Shown here: one piece after another, positions 5,681 to 13,586 of the stretch
Numbering within the stretch: the stretch's first letter is position 1
Layout: each line of letters begins with the position of its first letter
Origin: UBA1724 sp963632245
GTDB taxonomy: Bacteria; Verrucomicrobiota; Lentisphaeria; Oligosphaerales; Oligosphaeraceae
Direction of reading: 5' to 3'
Length of the DNA stretch: 24,655 nucleotides
Assembly: GCA_963632245.1 (NCBI GenBank)
Contig: CAVGTF010000016.1
Span: 1-24,655 of the forward strand
Position numbers and translations under genes: made by a program
The notes under the pieces: generated by a model
What the model saw: only the letters and a program-made list of their open reading frames with translations
Databases searched by the model: none
Told to the model about the DNA's origin: nothing

Positions 5681-6670
5681 ATGCTTCATCCCCTCATTGA
5701 AAATGCATACAAGGTCCTGGAGGGCCGTGAGCTGACCCGCCAGGAGGCCATCGCCCTCGCCGAGCAGATCCATGGCGAGGACCTCCTGGACCTCATCTCC
5801 CTGGCGAACAAGGTGCGACTGCGCTTCGCGCCGCCCATGCACAAGTGCTCCATCATCAACGCAAAATCCGGCCGTTGCGGGGAGAATTGCCGTTTCTGCG
5901 CACAGAGCGGTCACCACAATTGTCCGCAAGTGGACACCTACCCGGTCCTGGATCCCCAGGAGGTCCTGAAGGCGGCGAAGCATGTCTATGACGAGGGCGT
6001 GCGGGTCTTCGGATATGTCACCAGCGGACGCGGCTGGCAGAAGCCCGACGACGATTTCCGAAAGATCCTGGAGACCGTGGATCTGCTGCACCGCGAGCTC
6101 CCGGAAATGAAGATCTGCGTCTCCCTGGGAATCCTCTCCGAGGAGTGCGTGAAGCTGCTGGCCGACCACCATGTGTGGCGCTACAACATGAATATCCAGA
6201 CCAGTCCCAAGCGCTACGCACAGCTCATCGCCACCACACACACCATCGAGGAGAAGCTGGAGACGATCCGACTCATGAAGAAATACGGGATCACCAACTG
6301 CACCGGCGGAATCCTGGGGCTCGGCGAATCCTGGGAGGACCGCGTGGATATGGCGTTCGCCATCCGCGAAATCGATGTGGAAGCCAGCCCCCTCAATGTC
6401 CTGCTGCCAATCCCCGGCACGCCCCTCGAAAAGACCCCCGTCATGAAACCCGCCGACGTGGCGAAGTCCTTCGCACTCTTCCGACTCATTAATCCCACTA
6501 AGACCCTCCGCTTCTGCGCCGGACGCGAAACCGTCATGAAAGACTTCCAGGGACTCCTCATGCTCTCCGGACTCAATGCCCTCATGACCGGCGGCTACCT
6601 CACTACACGCGGACGCGAAATCTCCGATGACGAACACTTCGCCTACGCACTGAACGATTTCGGCGCTTAG
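5681..6670 (+). CDS. bioB: Biotin synthase (radical SAM)
   Basis: Inserts sulfur into dethiobiotin to make biotin, the last step of the pathway. The 329-residue protein has the radical SAM cluster motif C66-x3-C70-x2-C73 (GRCGENCRFCAQS), a KICVSLG block (C146), NCTGGILGLGES (C207), LLPIPGTPLE, and LRFCAGRE (R277). Two features differ from classical aerobic enzymes: the position equivalent to E. coli C97, an auxiliary-cluster ligand, appears to be Gly (G111 in VFGYVTSGRG), and the YNHN-x-D motif reads YNMNIQTSP. An extra Cys (C279) lies beside the conserved Arg. This may indicate the variant auxiliary cluster reported for some anaerobe biotin synthases (inference). No Shine-Dalgarno precedes the ATG. 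Followed by bioD and bioA on the same strand. Confidence 0.95.
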   Translation: MLHPLIENAYKVLEGRELTRQEAIALAEQIHGEDLLDLISLANKVRLRFAPPMHKCSIINAKSGRCGENCRFCAQSGHHNCPQVDTYPVLDPQEVLKAAKHVYDEGVRVFGYVTSGRGWQKPDDDFRKILETVDLLHRELPEMKICVSLGILSEECVKLLADHHVWRYNMNIQTSPKRYAQLIATTHTIEEKLETIRLMKKYGITNCTGGILGLGESWEDRVDMAFAIREIDVEASPLNVLLPIPGTPLEKTPVMKPADVAKSFALFRLINPTKTLRFCAGRETVMKDFQGLLMLSGLNALMTGGYLTTRGREISDDEHFAYALNDFGA

Positions 6671-6690
6671 CGCGTCGAAATCGTAAGTAC

Positions 6691-6834
6691 TTGGCAATTA
6701 GTGACTAGCGGCTAGTTATAAGGACACTCCGCAGGAAATTCTGCCGCTCAGGCGGCGGTTCTAATACCGCGGCAAGAGCCGCGAAAAAGCCGCTCAGCGA
6801 CCACTGCATTGCACATTGCACTTCGCACATTGCA
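6691..6834. repeat. Repeat mosaic between bioB and bioD, with CATTGCA heptamers
   Basis: Holds a TAGTGACTAGCGGCTAG module (about 6699-6715), a GC-rich palindromic stretch (about 6740-6795) and four heptamers at 6807-6834 (CATTGCA, CATTGCA, CTTCGCA, CATTGCA). The heptamers end 24 bases before the bioD start codon. No promoter could be recognised. Confidence 0.75.
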
Positions 6835-6858
6835 CATTCATTCATCAGGCATTTCACC

Positions 6859-7548
6859 ATGGGAAGAGTTTATTTTGTCAGCGGCATTGACACCAGTGTC
6901 GGCAAGACTATAGCCACGGGCATGATGGCCCGGTATCTCCACCAGAAGGGCGTCCATGTCGCCACGGTAAAGGTGGTGCAGACGGGCTGCCACGACTTTT
7001 CCGAGGACCTGGATATGCACCGTCAGCTCATGGGAGTCCCCACCCTCCCCGAGGACGCCCAGAAGCTCACCTTCCCCCAGACCTTCGATTTCCCCTCCTC
7101 GCCACTCCTGGCAGCCACCCTGGAACACCGCGTCGTCGATACCCAGAAGATCACCGACGCCGTCAATGCCGTCGCGGCGAACTACGAAATCACCTTCGCC
7201 GAGGGCGCCGGCGGACTCATGGTCCCCCTCACCGAGAGCCTCCTCACCGTCGACCTGGCCGCACAAAACCACTGGCCATGCATCCTCGTCTGCAACGGAA
7301 AGCTCGGTAGCCTCAACCACGCGCTGCTCTCCCTGGAGGCACTCGAAAACCGACACATCCCCCTCGCCGGTGTGGTCTATAACTACTACCACGACGCCGA
7401 TCCCCTCATCGACAACGATACCCCCGCCATGATCCAGAAGCACCTCGACACACACTTCCCGGGATCCCGCGTCGTCCGTCTCGGGAAAGTCGATCCCACC
7501 ACCCCCGAAAAGACTCCCCTCCCCGATTTCGCCCCAATCTTCCGATAG
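6859..7548 (+). CDS. bioD: Dethiobiotin synthetase
   Basis: ATP- and CO2-dependent closure of the ureido ring of 7,8-diaminononanoate to dethiobiotin. The 229-residue product starts MGRVYFVSGIDTSVGKT, the family P-loop (usually GTDTxVGKT; here Ile replaces the first Thr). It continues with VKVVQTGC near 33-40 and the FAEGAGGLMVPLTE motif in the middle, which binds substrate and phosphates. Length is normal for the family. The ATG at 6859 follows catttcacc with no Shine-Dalgarno. It sits between bioB and bioA, so it probably works with both, although gaps of 188 and 267 bp full of repeats argue against a tight operon. Confidence 0.94.
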   Translation: MGRVYFVSGIDTSVGKTIATGMMARYLHQKGVHVATVKVVQTGCHDFSEDLDMHRQLMGVPTLPEDAQKLTFPQTFDFPSSPLLAATLEHRVVDTQKITDAVNAVAANYEITFAEGAGGLMVPLTESLLTVDLAAQNHWPCILVCNGKLGSLNHALLSLEALENRHIPLAGVVYNYYHDADPLIDNDTPAMIQKHLDTHFPGSRVVRLGKVDPTTPEKTPLPDFAPIFR

Positions 7549-7687
7549 CCCCTAAATCAGTAGCTAGCTAGATATTGGAAAAATAACGATTGGACGGGGA
7601 CTGCCGCCCCCGCTCCCCCGCCGACGGCGTTGCCTCGCCGTAAGCACCTAACAATTAGCAGCTAGTTACAAAGACGTTCCGCAGGAA

Positions 7688-7712
7688 TGCCGCGGCGAAA
7701 AACGCCGCGGCA
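7688..7712. repeat. 10-bp perfect stem between bioD and bioA
   Basis: TGCCGCGGCG and CGCCGCGGCA flank an AAAAA loop. There is no T-tract. It follows a TTAGCAGCTAGTTACAAAG module (about 7652-7670) and directly precedes the composite repeat before bioA. Confidence 0.65.
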
Positions 7713-7807
7713 TTGGCGCAATCGCCGGGTCTTCCCGGCGATGGGTTTCGCCAGACGCGAAACCCTGGCCTAACTTCCTCCTTCCTCCTTCCTCCTTCCT
7801 CCTTTTT
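7713..7807 (+). repeat. Palindromic/TTCCTCC repeat, copy C (before bioA)
   Basis: TTGGCGCAA, the TCGCCGGG..CCCGGCGA hairpin, GGGTTTCGC..GCGAAACCC, CTGGCCTAAC, then four perfect TTCCTCC units (7775-7802) and TTTTT. The bioA start codon follows 9 bases later. An inverted copy with the same TCGCCGGG stem lies just after bioA. Confidence 0.85.
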
Positions 7808-7815
7808 CGCATTTT

Positions 7816-9066
7816 ATGAACGCTTCCCTCGATCGCGACAACCTCTGGCACCCCTATACCTCCCTCTCCCATCCGCGTCCCGTGGACCCCGTGGCGGGCA
7901 CCCAGGGAAACCGGATCTACCTGGAGGACGGCACGCCACTGATTGACGGCATCTCCTCCTGGTGGTGCGCCGCGCACGGCTATTGCCGACCCGAGATCGT
8001 GGAGGCCATCCAGAAGCAGGCTGCGAAGATGCCGCATGTCATGTTCGGCGGACTCACCCACCAGCCCGCCATCGACCTGGCTGACCGGCTCCTCAAAATC
8101 CTGCCCCCCGGACTGGAGAAGATCTTCTATGCCGACTCCGGCTCCATCGCCGTGGAGGTCGCCCTAAAGATCGCCATCCAATACCAGCAGGCGCTGGGTC
8201 GCACCAAGCGCACCAAGGTCGCCGCGCTCCTGGGGGGATACCACGGCGATACCATCGGCGCCATGTCCGTCAGTGATCCCGAGGAAATGCACAGCATCTT
8301 CAAGGGCATTCTGCCGCAGCAGTATTTCGTCCCCAGCCCACAATGCCCCTTCCACCAGCCCTGGAAGCCCGAGGCATTCGAGCCCATGGAGACCCTCCTC
8401 AATACCCACGACGATATCGCCGCCGTCATCCTGGAACCCATCTTCCAGGGCGCAAACGCAATGTGGTTCTACCACCCGGAATACCTCCGAAAACTCCGCG
8501 CGCTCTGCGATAAACACGATATCGTCCTCATCTTCGACGAAATCGCCACCGGCTTCGGACGCACCGGCGAACGCTTCGCATGCTATCACGCCGGAGTCAC
8601 CCCCGATGTCATGTGCATCGGAAAGGCCCTCACCGCAGGCGCAATCACCATGGCGTGCGCCATCACTACCCAGCGCATCGCAGATCCCATCCCCGTCCTG
8701 CTACACGGCCCTACCTACATGGGAAACCCCATGGCCTGCGCCGTCGCCTGCGCATCCATGGACCTCTTCGAGACCTATGACTGGAAAGGACACGCCAAGC
8801 GCATCGAAAAGCGACTCCAGGAAAAACTCCCGCAATTCAAGGACCTCCCCAATGTCCAGGACGTCCGCGCCCTCGGAGCCGTCGGCGTCCTCGATGTCAA
8901 GAAAATCCCCGACGAGGAGGCCGTCCGGAAGGTCGTCCTAGAAACCGGCGTCTGGCTCCGCCCCGAAAGCCATTTCATCTATACCATGCCACCCTTCATC
9001 ACACCCGATGAAGACCTCGATCGCATCATCGACGCCATGGGCAAAATGGCCGCACTGCCCGTCTAG
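7816..9066 (+). CDS. bioA: Adenosylmethionine-8-amino-7-oxononanoate aminotransferase
   Basis: PLP-dependent transfer of the SAM amino group to 8-amino-7-oxononanoate, giving 7,8-diaminononanoate. At 416 residues it has normal length. Visible family features are WHPYTSL near the N-terminus, SSWWCAAHGY (48-56), GGYHGDTIGAMS (140-151), LIFDEIATGFGRTG with the PLP-nitrogen Asp at 240-241, and CIGKALTAG with the Schiff-base lysine K270. The bioB-bioD-bioA set supplies three steps; bioF (and bioC/bioH or equivalents) must be elsewhere. The start at 7816 follows a repeat and an AT-rich cgcatttt with no Shine-Dalgarno. The gene is bracketed by inverted copies of the composite repeat. Confidence 0.96.
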   Translation: MNASLDRDNLWHPYTSLSHPRPVDPVAGTQGNRIYLEDGTPLIDGISSWWCAAHGYCRPEIVEAIQKQAAKMPHVMFGGLTHQPAIDLADRLLKILPPGLEKIFYADSGSIAVEVALKIAIQYQQALGRTKRTKVAALLGGYHGDTIGAMSVSDPEEMHSIFKGILPQQYFVPSPQCPFHQPWKPEAFEPMETLLNTHDDIAAVILEPIFQGANAMWFYHPEYLRKLRALCDKHDIVLIFDEIATGFGRTGERFACYHAGVTPDVMCIGKALTAGAITMACAITTQRIADPIPVLLHGPTYMGNPMACAVACASMDLFETYDWKGHAKRIEKRLQEKLPQFKDLPNVQDVRALGAVGVLDVKKIPDEEAVRKVVLETGVWLRPESHFIYTMPPFITPDEDLDRIIDAMGKMAALPV

Positions 9067-9074
9067 ATTCCGAA

Positions 9075-9200
9075 AAAGGAGGAGGGAGGAAGGAGGAGGG
9101 AGGAAGTTCGGCCAGGGTTTGGGGTGTCCCAAACCCATCGCCGGGAAGACCCGGCGATTGCGCCAAGCGCGCCCATTATTGGCGCGCAAATGCCGCCGGT
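9075..9200 (-). repeat. Palindromic/TTCCTCC repeat, copy D (inverted, after bioA)
   Basis: Read on the minus strand it matches copy C: TTGGCGCAATCGCCGGG stem, GGGTTT..AAACCC, CTGGCC, then four heptamers alternating CTCCTCC/TTCCTCC (plus-strand 9078-9105 as GGAGGAG/GGAGGAA) and a T-run. It starts nine bases after the bioA stop codon. It also retains the outer GCGCCAATAATGGGCGC part seen in copy A. Confidence 0.85.
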
Positions 9201-9284
9201 AGGCGGAATGGCGCCTGCTACGCCGTTCTACCCTCCGCCCCACCATCTGCGGGCGCACACCGCACCCACCATCTTCCGCACACA

Positions 9285-9335
9285 AAAAACGCCCGAGCGA
9301 TTGTGGAAAAATCCACATCCCGCCCGGGCGTTTTT
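9285..9335. terminator. Strong bidirectional terminator between bioA and pstS
   Basis: AAAAACGCCCG (9285-9295) pairs with CGGGCGTTTTT (9325-9335). An inner GCG/CGC step and a TGTGGA/TCCACA stem extend it. It insulates the pst locus from the bio genes. Confidence 0.88.
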
Positions 9336-9492
9336 GCGTCTACCACTGCTCTAAATCAGAGCAACATTCTGCCACAAAGTCATCATACTGCTTAAGCTTT
9401 TGAACAACTTCATCCCTATGCAGGAGCCTCGCCTCCCCCGCTGGATTCTTCCGCCACTACAGCGACATACGTTGCGAGCCATTCCTTGACCG
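9336..9492. other. Non-coding stretch before the pstS promoter
   Basis: I see no gene. It holds a small inverted repeat GCTCT..AGAGC near 9350-9364 and is more AT-rich than its surroundings, as expected for a promoter-upstream region. Confidence 0.5.
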
Positions 9493-9544
9493 CTAACATA
9501 ATCCTAACAAACCGATTACAGGTCTCACACAGAGATTTTATACA
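9493..9544 (+). promoter_or_regulatory. Pho-box-like operator and promoter of pstS
   Basis: CTAACA (9493-9498), CTAACA (9504-9509) and ATTACA (9515-9520) are spaced exactly 11 bp apart, the helical repeat typical of PhoB/PhoP binding sites. The last repeat overlaps a -35-like TTACAG (9516-9521), 17 bp before TATACA (9539-9544). The same three-repeat layout with a shared TTACAGGTCT tail occurs before the porin gene. Binding by the PhoB-type regulator encoded downstream is inferred. Confidence 0.8.
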
Positions 9545-9597
9545 GTAGGATTGAAGCCCGAGGAATAGGCCTTGCGGCTTTCAAACAAGGAGAAACC

Positions 9598-10644
9598 ATG
9601 AAATCGTTTTTCGTCACCCTTTCTGCCTTCTGTGCTGTGATCGCGACCAGTATGGTGTTGCTGAGCGTCTTTGCCTCCCGCGAGGTAGAGGCCGCCTCGA
9701 AGAAAGCCCTAGTCTTGAATGGTGCGGGTGCCAGTTTTCCTGCGCCGGTGTATCAGAACTGGACGAACTCCTACAGTCAGAAGCGTGGTGTTGTGAAGAT
9801 CAACTACCAGAGCATTGGTTCTGGCGCTGGCGTGAACCAGCTCAAGGAGAACACAGTGGACTTCGCGGGCACGGACAACCCCTTGACTGCCGAGCAGCAG
9901 GAAGCCGCGGGCATGGAGCAGTTCCCCATGGTCACGGGCGGCGTGGTGGTCATCTACAACCTGCCCACCCTGAAGGGTACGACCCTGAAGCTGAGCCGCC
10001 AGGTCCTCGCCGAGATGTATCTGGGCAAGATCACCAAGTGGAATGACGCGAAGATCGCGGCGTGCAACCCCGGCGTCGCGCTGCCCGACACCCCCGTCAC
10101 CGTGGTGCGCCGTGCGGATTCCAGCGGCACCAGCTTCCTCTTCACCGACTATCTGGCGAAGTGCTCTCCCGAATGGAAGGAGCAGGTGGGCGCGGGCAGC
10201 TCCGTGAAGTGGCCCGTGGGCATTGGCGGACAGAAGAACCCGGGCGTCTGCAACAACGTGGCCAAGATCGTGGGCGCCATCGGCTACACCGAATACACCT
10301 ACGCCGTTGAGGCCAATCTGAGCATGGCCGCCCTGGAGAACAAGGCCGGAAACTACGTGGAGGCCTCCCCCGCCAACTTCGCCGCCAGTAGCGCCAGCGT
10401 CGACTGGAAGAACGCAGCCGGCTTCTACGTGGTGCTCACTGACGGCGAGGGCGACCAGTCCTGGCCCATCACCGGCGTGACCTACATCCTGGTCCGCAAG
10501 GACCTGGCCCCCGAGAAGCGCGCCGCCCTGAAGGAATACTTCCAGTGGTGCTTCACCGAAGGCGCCGCCGCTGCCGCCCGTCTGAACTACGTGCCCCTCG
10601 GACAGCCCGTCTACGAGGAGATCTTCTCCAAGGTCCTGAAGTAG
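9598..10644 (+). CDS. pstS: Phosphate ABC transporter substrate-binding protein PstS
   Basis: Periplasmic phosphate-binding protein that hands Pi to PstCA. The 348-residue precursor has a signal peptide (hydrophobic 4-26, likely cleaved after VEA at 32). Pi-binding elements are visible: GAGASFPAPVYQNW at 42-55, SIGSGAGVNQL near 77, DFAGTDNPLT near 89, and RRADSSGTSFLFTDYL in the second lobe. AAGGAG at 9587-9592 supports this ATG. Expression is probably driven by the Pho-box promoter at 9493-9544. A GC-rich hairpin between it and pstC would let the binding protein be made in excess over the membrane subunits. Confidence 0.97.
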   Translation: MKSFFVTLSAFCAVIATSMVLLSVFASREVEAASKKALVLNGAGASFPAPVYQNWTNSYSQKRGVVKINYQSIGSGAGVNQLKENTVDFAGTDNPLTAEQQEAAGMEQFPMVTGGVVVIYNLPTLKGTTLKLSRQVLAEMYLGKITKWNDAKIAACNPGVALPDTPVTVVRRADSSGTSFLFTDYLAKCSPEWKEQVGAGSSVKWPVGIGGQKNPGVCNNVAKIVGAIGYTEYTYAVEANLSMAALENKAGNYVEASPANFAASSASVDWKNAAGFYVVLTDGEGDQSWPITGVTYILVRKDLAPEKRAALKEYFQWCFTEGAAAAARLNYVPLGQPVYEEIFSKVLK

Positions 10645-10686
10645 TCCAGAAACTTCACATCCACGGCGCCTGACGACACGCCACAC

Positions 10687-10726
10687 GCCCCCCGACACGG
10701 TCCACACAACGACCGCGACGGGGGGC
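10687..10726 (+). other. pstS-pstC intercistronic hairpin
   Basis: GCCCCCCG (10687-10694) pairs with CGGGGGGC (10719-10726), and CGGTC pairs with GACCG inside. No T-tract follows. Such structures after a binding-protein gene often protect the upstream mRNA and lower downstream expression (inference). Confidence 0.7.
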
Positions 10727-10794
10727 CACTTCGCAGGTGCCCACGATATCCCCAAACACCTATCCACTCCTCTCTCTTCCTTCTTCAAGGAAAC

Positions 10795-11700
10795 ATGAGC
10801 CGAATTGACCGAATCTTCAAGGGCTGCTGTTGCGGATGCGCCGCGCTTGCGGTGATCCTAATGGCCGCCTTCTTCCTGCAGATGGGGTTTGCAGGCAGCG
10901 AGGCCTGGGGCCGTTTTGGCCTGGGCTTCCTGGCGTCCTCCGAATGGGATCCCGGGAAAGGCGAATACGGCGCATTGGCGCCCTTGGCCGGCACCCTCGC
11001 CACCACCACCATCGCACTGCTCCTCGCCGTGCCGCCCGCATTCGCCGCCGCGCTCTTCCTCACCGAAGCACACCCGAAAGTCGGCGCCATCCTGGGAAAT
11101 GCCATCGATCTGCTGGCCGCCATCCCCAGCGTCATCTACGGCATGTGGGGGCTCTTCGTGCTGGCACCCATCATGCAAACATACGTCCAGCCCTTCTGCA
11201 ACAAATTCCTCTTCTTCGACAAAATACCCCTCCTGGGCGGCGCAAACACCGGCTTCGGAATCTTCACCGCCGGCGTCATCCTGGCAGTGATGGTCCTGCC
11301 CTTCATCTGCGCCATCATGCGCGATGTCCTCAAAATGACCCCGCCCGTCCTCAAGGAGGCCGCATACGGCCTGGGCTGCACCAAGCTGGAGGTCACCAAG
11401 GACGTGGTCATGCGATACGGCCTGCGCGGACTGTTGGGTGCCGTCTTCATCGGTATCGGCCGCGCGCTGGGCGAGACCATGGCAGTCCTCTTTGTCATCG
11501 GAAACCAGATGCAGGTACCGAAGGGCCTCTTCGACTCCGGAAGCACCATCGCCTCCACCCTGGCGAACAGCTTCGCCGAGGCCACCGGACTGGAGCGCAG
11601 CGCGCTCTTCGCCCTGGGGACCGTCCTGCTGGGCCTCAGCTTCGCCATACAGCTGCTGGCACACTGCTACCTCAATGCCGTCGGAAAGGTGAGAAAATAA
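10795..11700 (+). CDS. pstC: Phosphate ABC transporter permease PstC
   Basis: One of two inner-membrane permeases of the high-affinity phosphate importer. The 301-residue protein has about six hydrophobic segments, beginning with an N-terminal Cys-rich helix (GCCCGCAALAVILMAAFF). The IPSVIYGMWGLFVLAP block is characteristic of PstC. The EAAYGLGCTK..V coupling loop that contacts PstB is near residues 197-207, followed by IGRALGETMAVLFVIGN, the phosphate-permease signature. AAGG in tcaaggaaac precedes the ATG. It is 150 bp after pstS and 4 bp before pstA. The Cys-Cys-Cys in the first helix is unusual but has no known role. Confidence 0.96.
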   Translation: MSRIDRIFKGCCCGCAALAVILMAAFFLQMGFAGSEAWGRFGLGFLASSEWDPGKGEYGALAPLAGTLATTTIALLLAVPPAFAAALFLTEAHPKVGAILGNAIDLLAAIPSVIYGMWGLFVLAPIMQTYVQPFCNKFLFFDKIPLLGGANTGFGIFTAGVILAVMVLPFICAIMRDVLKMTPPVLKEAAYGLGCTKLEVTKDVVMRYGLRGLLGAVFIGIGRALGETMAVLFVIGNQMQVPKGLFDSGSTIASTLANSFAEATGLERSALFALGTVLLGLSFAIQLLAHCYLNAVGKVRK

Positions 11701-11704
11701 GACC

Positions 11705-12550
11705 ATGACTTCCCGCTCCCCCATCGGACGAAAGATATCCAACGCGATCCTGGAGGGATTCTCCTGGTTCGCGGTGGCCGCCGCCATCCTGGCCATGCTC
11801 TGCATCATCGGCACCGTGGTCCTCAAGGGCGGACACGCCATCTCCCTCGATTTCCTCCTCCACCGCTCCGCGCCCTACGGCGTCGACGACGGCGGAATCG
11901 CCAATGCCATCCTGGGAACCCTCGCCATCACCCTGGGCGCCAGCATCCTGGCAATTCCCACCGCAATCCTGGCGGGGATCTTCCTCACCGAATTCAATGT
12001 GGATTCCCGGATCCTGGCGGCGCTGCGCTTTGCGGCCAATGTGATGATGGGAATGCCCTCCGTGCTGGTGGGACTCTTCATCTACATGGCGCTGGTGGTG
12101 CCCACAGGACACTTCTCCGGCTTCGCCGGCTCCGTGGCGCTGGCGCTCCTGATGTTCCCCGTGATCCTCCGAACCACCGAGGACATCCTCAACATGGTCC
12201 CCAATACCCTCCGCGAAAGCGCCCTGGCCCTCGGCATGAGCCGCACCCGCGCCACTCTCTCCATCGTCTGCCGCAGCGCCAAGAATGGCCTGCTCACCGG
12301 AGTACTCCTCTCCGTGGCACGAGTCTCCGGAGAAACCGCACCACTGCTCTTCACCGCACTCTTCGCCGATAGCTGGATCAATTCCTATTTCACCGCGCCC
12401 ACACCCTCACTGCCCGTGCTCATCACCGAATACACCACAAACTCGCCCTTCGCCGCCATGCATCTGCAGGGATGGGGCGCCGCACTGGTGGTCATGAGCC
12501 TGGTGCTCCTCCTGAATCTCTCCGCGCGATTCCTCTTCAAGGAGAAATAA
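11705..12550 (+). CDS. pstA: Phosphate ABC transporter permease PstA
   Basis: Second permease of the phosphate importer, pairing with PstC. The 281-residue product has about six membrane segments. Family features are GGIANAILGTLAITLGAS near 60-77, FAANVMMGMPSVLVGLFIY near 100-118, the coupling-loop region LRESALALGMSRTRATLSIV near 175, and VSGETAPLLFTA near 205, the PstA counterpart of the PstC RALGETMAV signature. It starts 4 bp after pstC and is followed 6 bp later by pstB, so translational coupling is likely. Confidence 0.96.
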   Translation: MTSRSPIGRKISNAILEGFSWFAVAAAILAMLCIIGTVVLKGGHAISLDFLLHRSAPYGVDDGGIANAILGTLAITLGASILAIPTAILAGIFLTEFNVDSRILAALRFAANVMMGMPSVLVGLFIYMALVVPTGHFSGFAGSVALALLMFPVILRTTEDILNMVPNTLRESALALGMSRTRATLSIVCRSAKNGLLTGVLLSVARVSGETAPLLFTALFADSWINSYFTAPTPSLPVLITEYTTNSPFAAMHLQGWGAALVVMSLVLLLNLSARFLFKEK

Positions 12551-12556
12551 CTCACC

Positions 12557-13312
12557 ATGACGACCAAGATCTCCACACGACACCTGAATTTCTACTACGG
12601 CAAGAACCAGGCACTCTTCGACAACAATCTGGACGTGGAGGCCAACCGCATCACCGCCGTCATCGGACCCTCCGGCTGCGGAAAATCCACACACCTGCGC
12701 ATCTATAACCGGATCTTCGAGCTCTACCGCGACCAGCATGCGGAGGGCGAGGTGCTCATCGACGGACAGAATATCCTGGAACCCAAGGTGGATCTCCTGG
12801 AACTCCGCCGAAAGGTCGGAATGATCTTCCAGAAGCCCACGCCCTTCCCCATGAGCATCTTCGATAACGTGGCCTATCCCCTCCGGCTCCACTTCAAGCC
12901 CACTAAGGCCGAGGTACAGGAACGCGTGGAAAAGGCACTCCGCGGCGCATCCCTCTGGGACGACGTGAAAGACAAGCTCGGAGAAAGCGGCCTGGCACTC
13001 TCCGGCGGACAGCAGCAGCGGCTCTGCATCGCACGAGCCATCGCCGCAGAACCCGAAATCCTCCTCATGGACGAGCCTACCAGCGCCATCGATCCCGTCG
13101 CGACTCTCAAGATCGAGGAGCTCATGGACTCCCTCCGCAGCAAATACACCATCGTCATCGTCACCCATAACATGCAGCAGGCCGCCCGCATCTCCGACAA
13201 CACCGCCTTCTTCTACAAGGGACGCATCGTCGAATCCGGACCCACCAAGCAAATCTTCACCAACCCCAAAGACAAGCTCACCGAAGAATACATCACCGGA
13301 CGATTCTCCTGA
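12557..13312 (+). CDS. pstB: Phosphate ABC transporter ATP-binding protein PstB
   Basis: ATPase driving PstCA and part of the PhoU/PhoR signalling complex. The 251-residue protein has Walker A GPSGCGKST (38-46), Q-loop VGMIFQKPTPFPMSIFDNVAY (the PstB-specific form), signature LSGGQQQRLCIARAIA, Walker B LLMDEPTSAID, and the H-loop VTHNM. After Walker A the usual LLR reads HLR, and the D-loop has Ile for Leu; both look tolerable. AGGAG from the end of pstA lies about 15 bases upstream. After its stop come 274 bp of repeats before phoU, whereas phoU often follows pstB closely. Confidence 0.97.
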   Translation: MTTKISTRHLNFYYGKNQALFDNNLDVEANRITAVIGPSGCGKSTHLRIYNRIFELYRDQHAEGEVLIDGQNILEPKVDLLELRRKVGMIFQKPTPFPMSIFDNVAYPLRLHFKPTKAEVQERVEKALRGASLWDDVKDKLGESGLALSGGQQQRLCIARAIAAEPEILLMDEPTSAIDPVATLKIEELMDSLRSKYTIVIVTHNMQQAARISDNTAFFYKGRIVESGPTKQIFTNPKDKLTEEYITGRFS

Positions 13313-13382
13313 GGCAATACGCGCCCATTTAGCACCTGGCCATTAGCGGCCCCACCTGGCGCGGTTTTCGCAGGAAGATCTC

Positions 13383-13442
13383 CAAAGGAGGTCGGGCTAC
13401 CGCCCCCGAACCCCGCCTAATTTCTTCCGCCTACCGGCGGTG
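13383..13442 (+). repeat. CCAAAGGAGGTC GC-rich repeat segment
   Basis: Starts CCAAAGGAGGTCGGGCT, contains CCGCCCCCG and CTAATTTCTTCCGCCT and ends CCGGCGGT. It closely matches 17948-18008. It appears to be one half of the element seen complete at 17948-18085. Confidence 0.65.
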
Positions 13443-13474
13443 CCATTCTTCCTTCCCACACTGCACACTGCGCC

Positions 13475-13576
13475 GAAGGCGCCATCAACGCACGCGCCGG
13501 TAGATTCCGGCGCGGGGTTTCGCAAACGCGAAACCCTGGCCAAACTTCCTCCTTCCTCCCTCCTCTTTCCTCCTTT
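13475..13576 (+). repeat. Palindromic/TTCCTCC repeat, copy E (before phoU)
   Basis: The ACGCGCCGG..CCGGCGCGG stem, GGGTTTCGC..GCGAAACCC, CTGGCCAAAC and four heptamers at 13546-13573 (TTCCTCC, TTCCTCC, CTCCTCT, TTCCTCC). The phoU ATG is at 13587, with no Shine-Dalgarno. The repeat splits the pst-pho cluster between pstB and phoU. Confidence 0.82.
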
Positions 13577-13586
13577 CTTTTGAATT

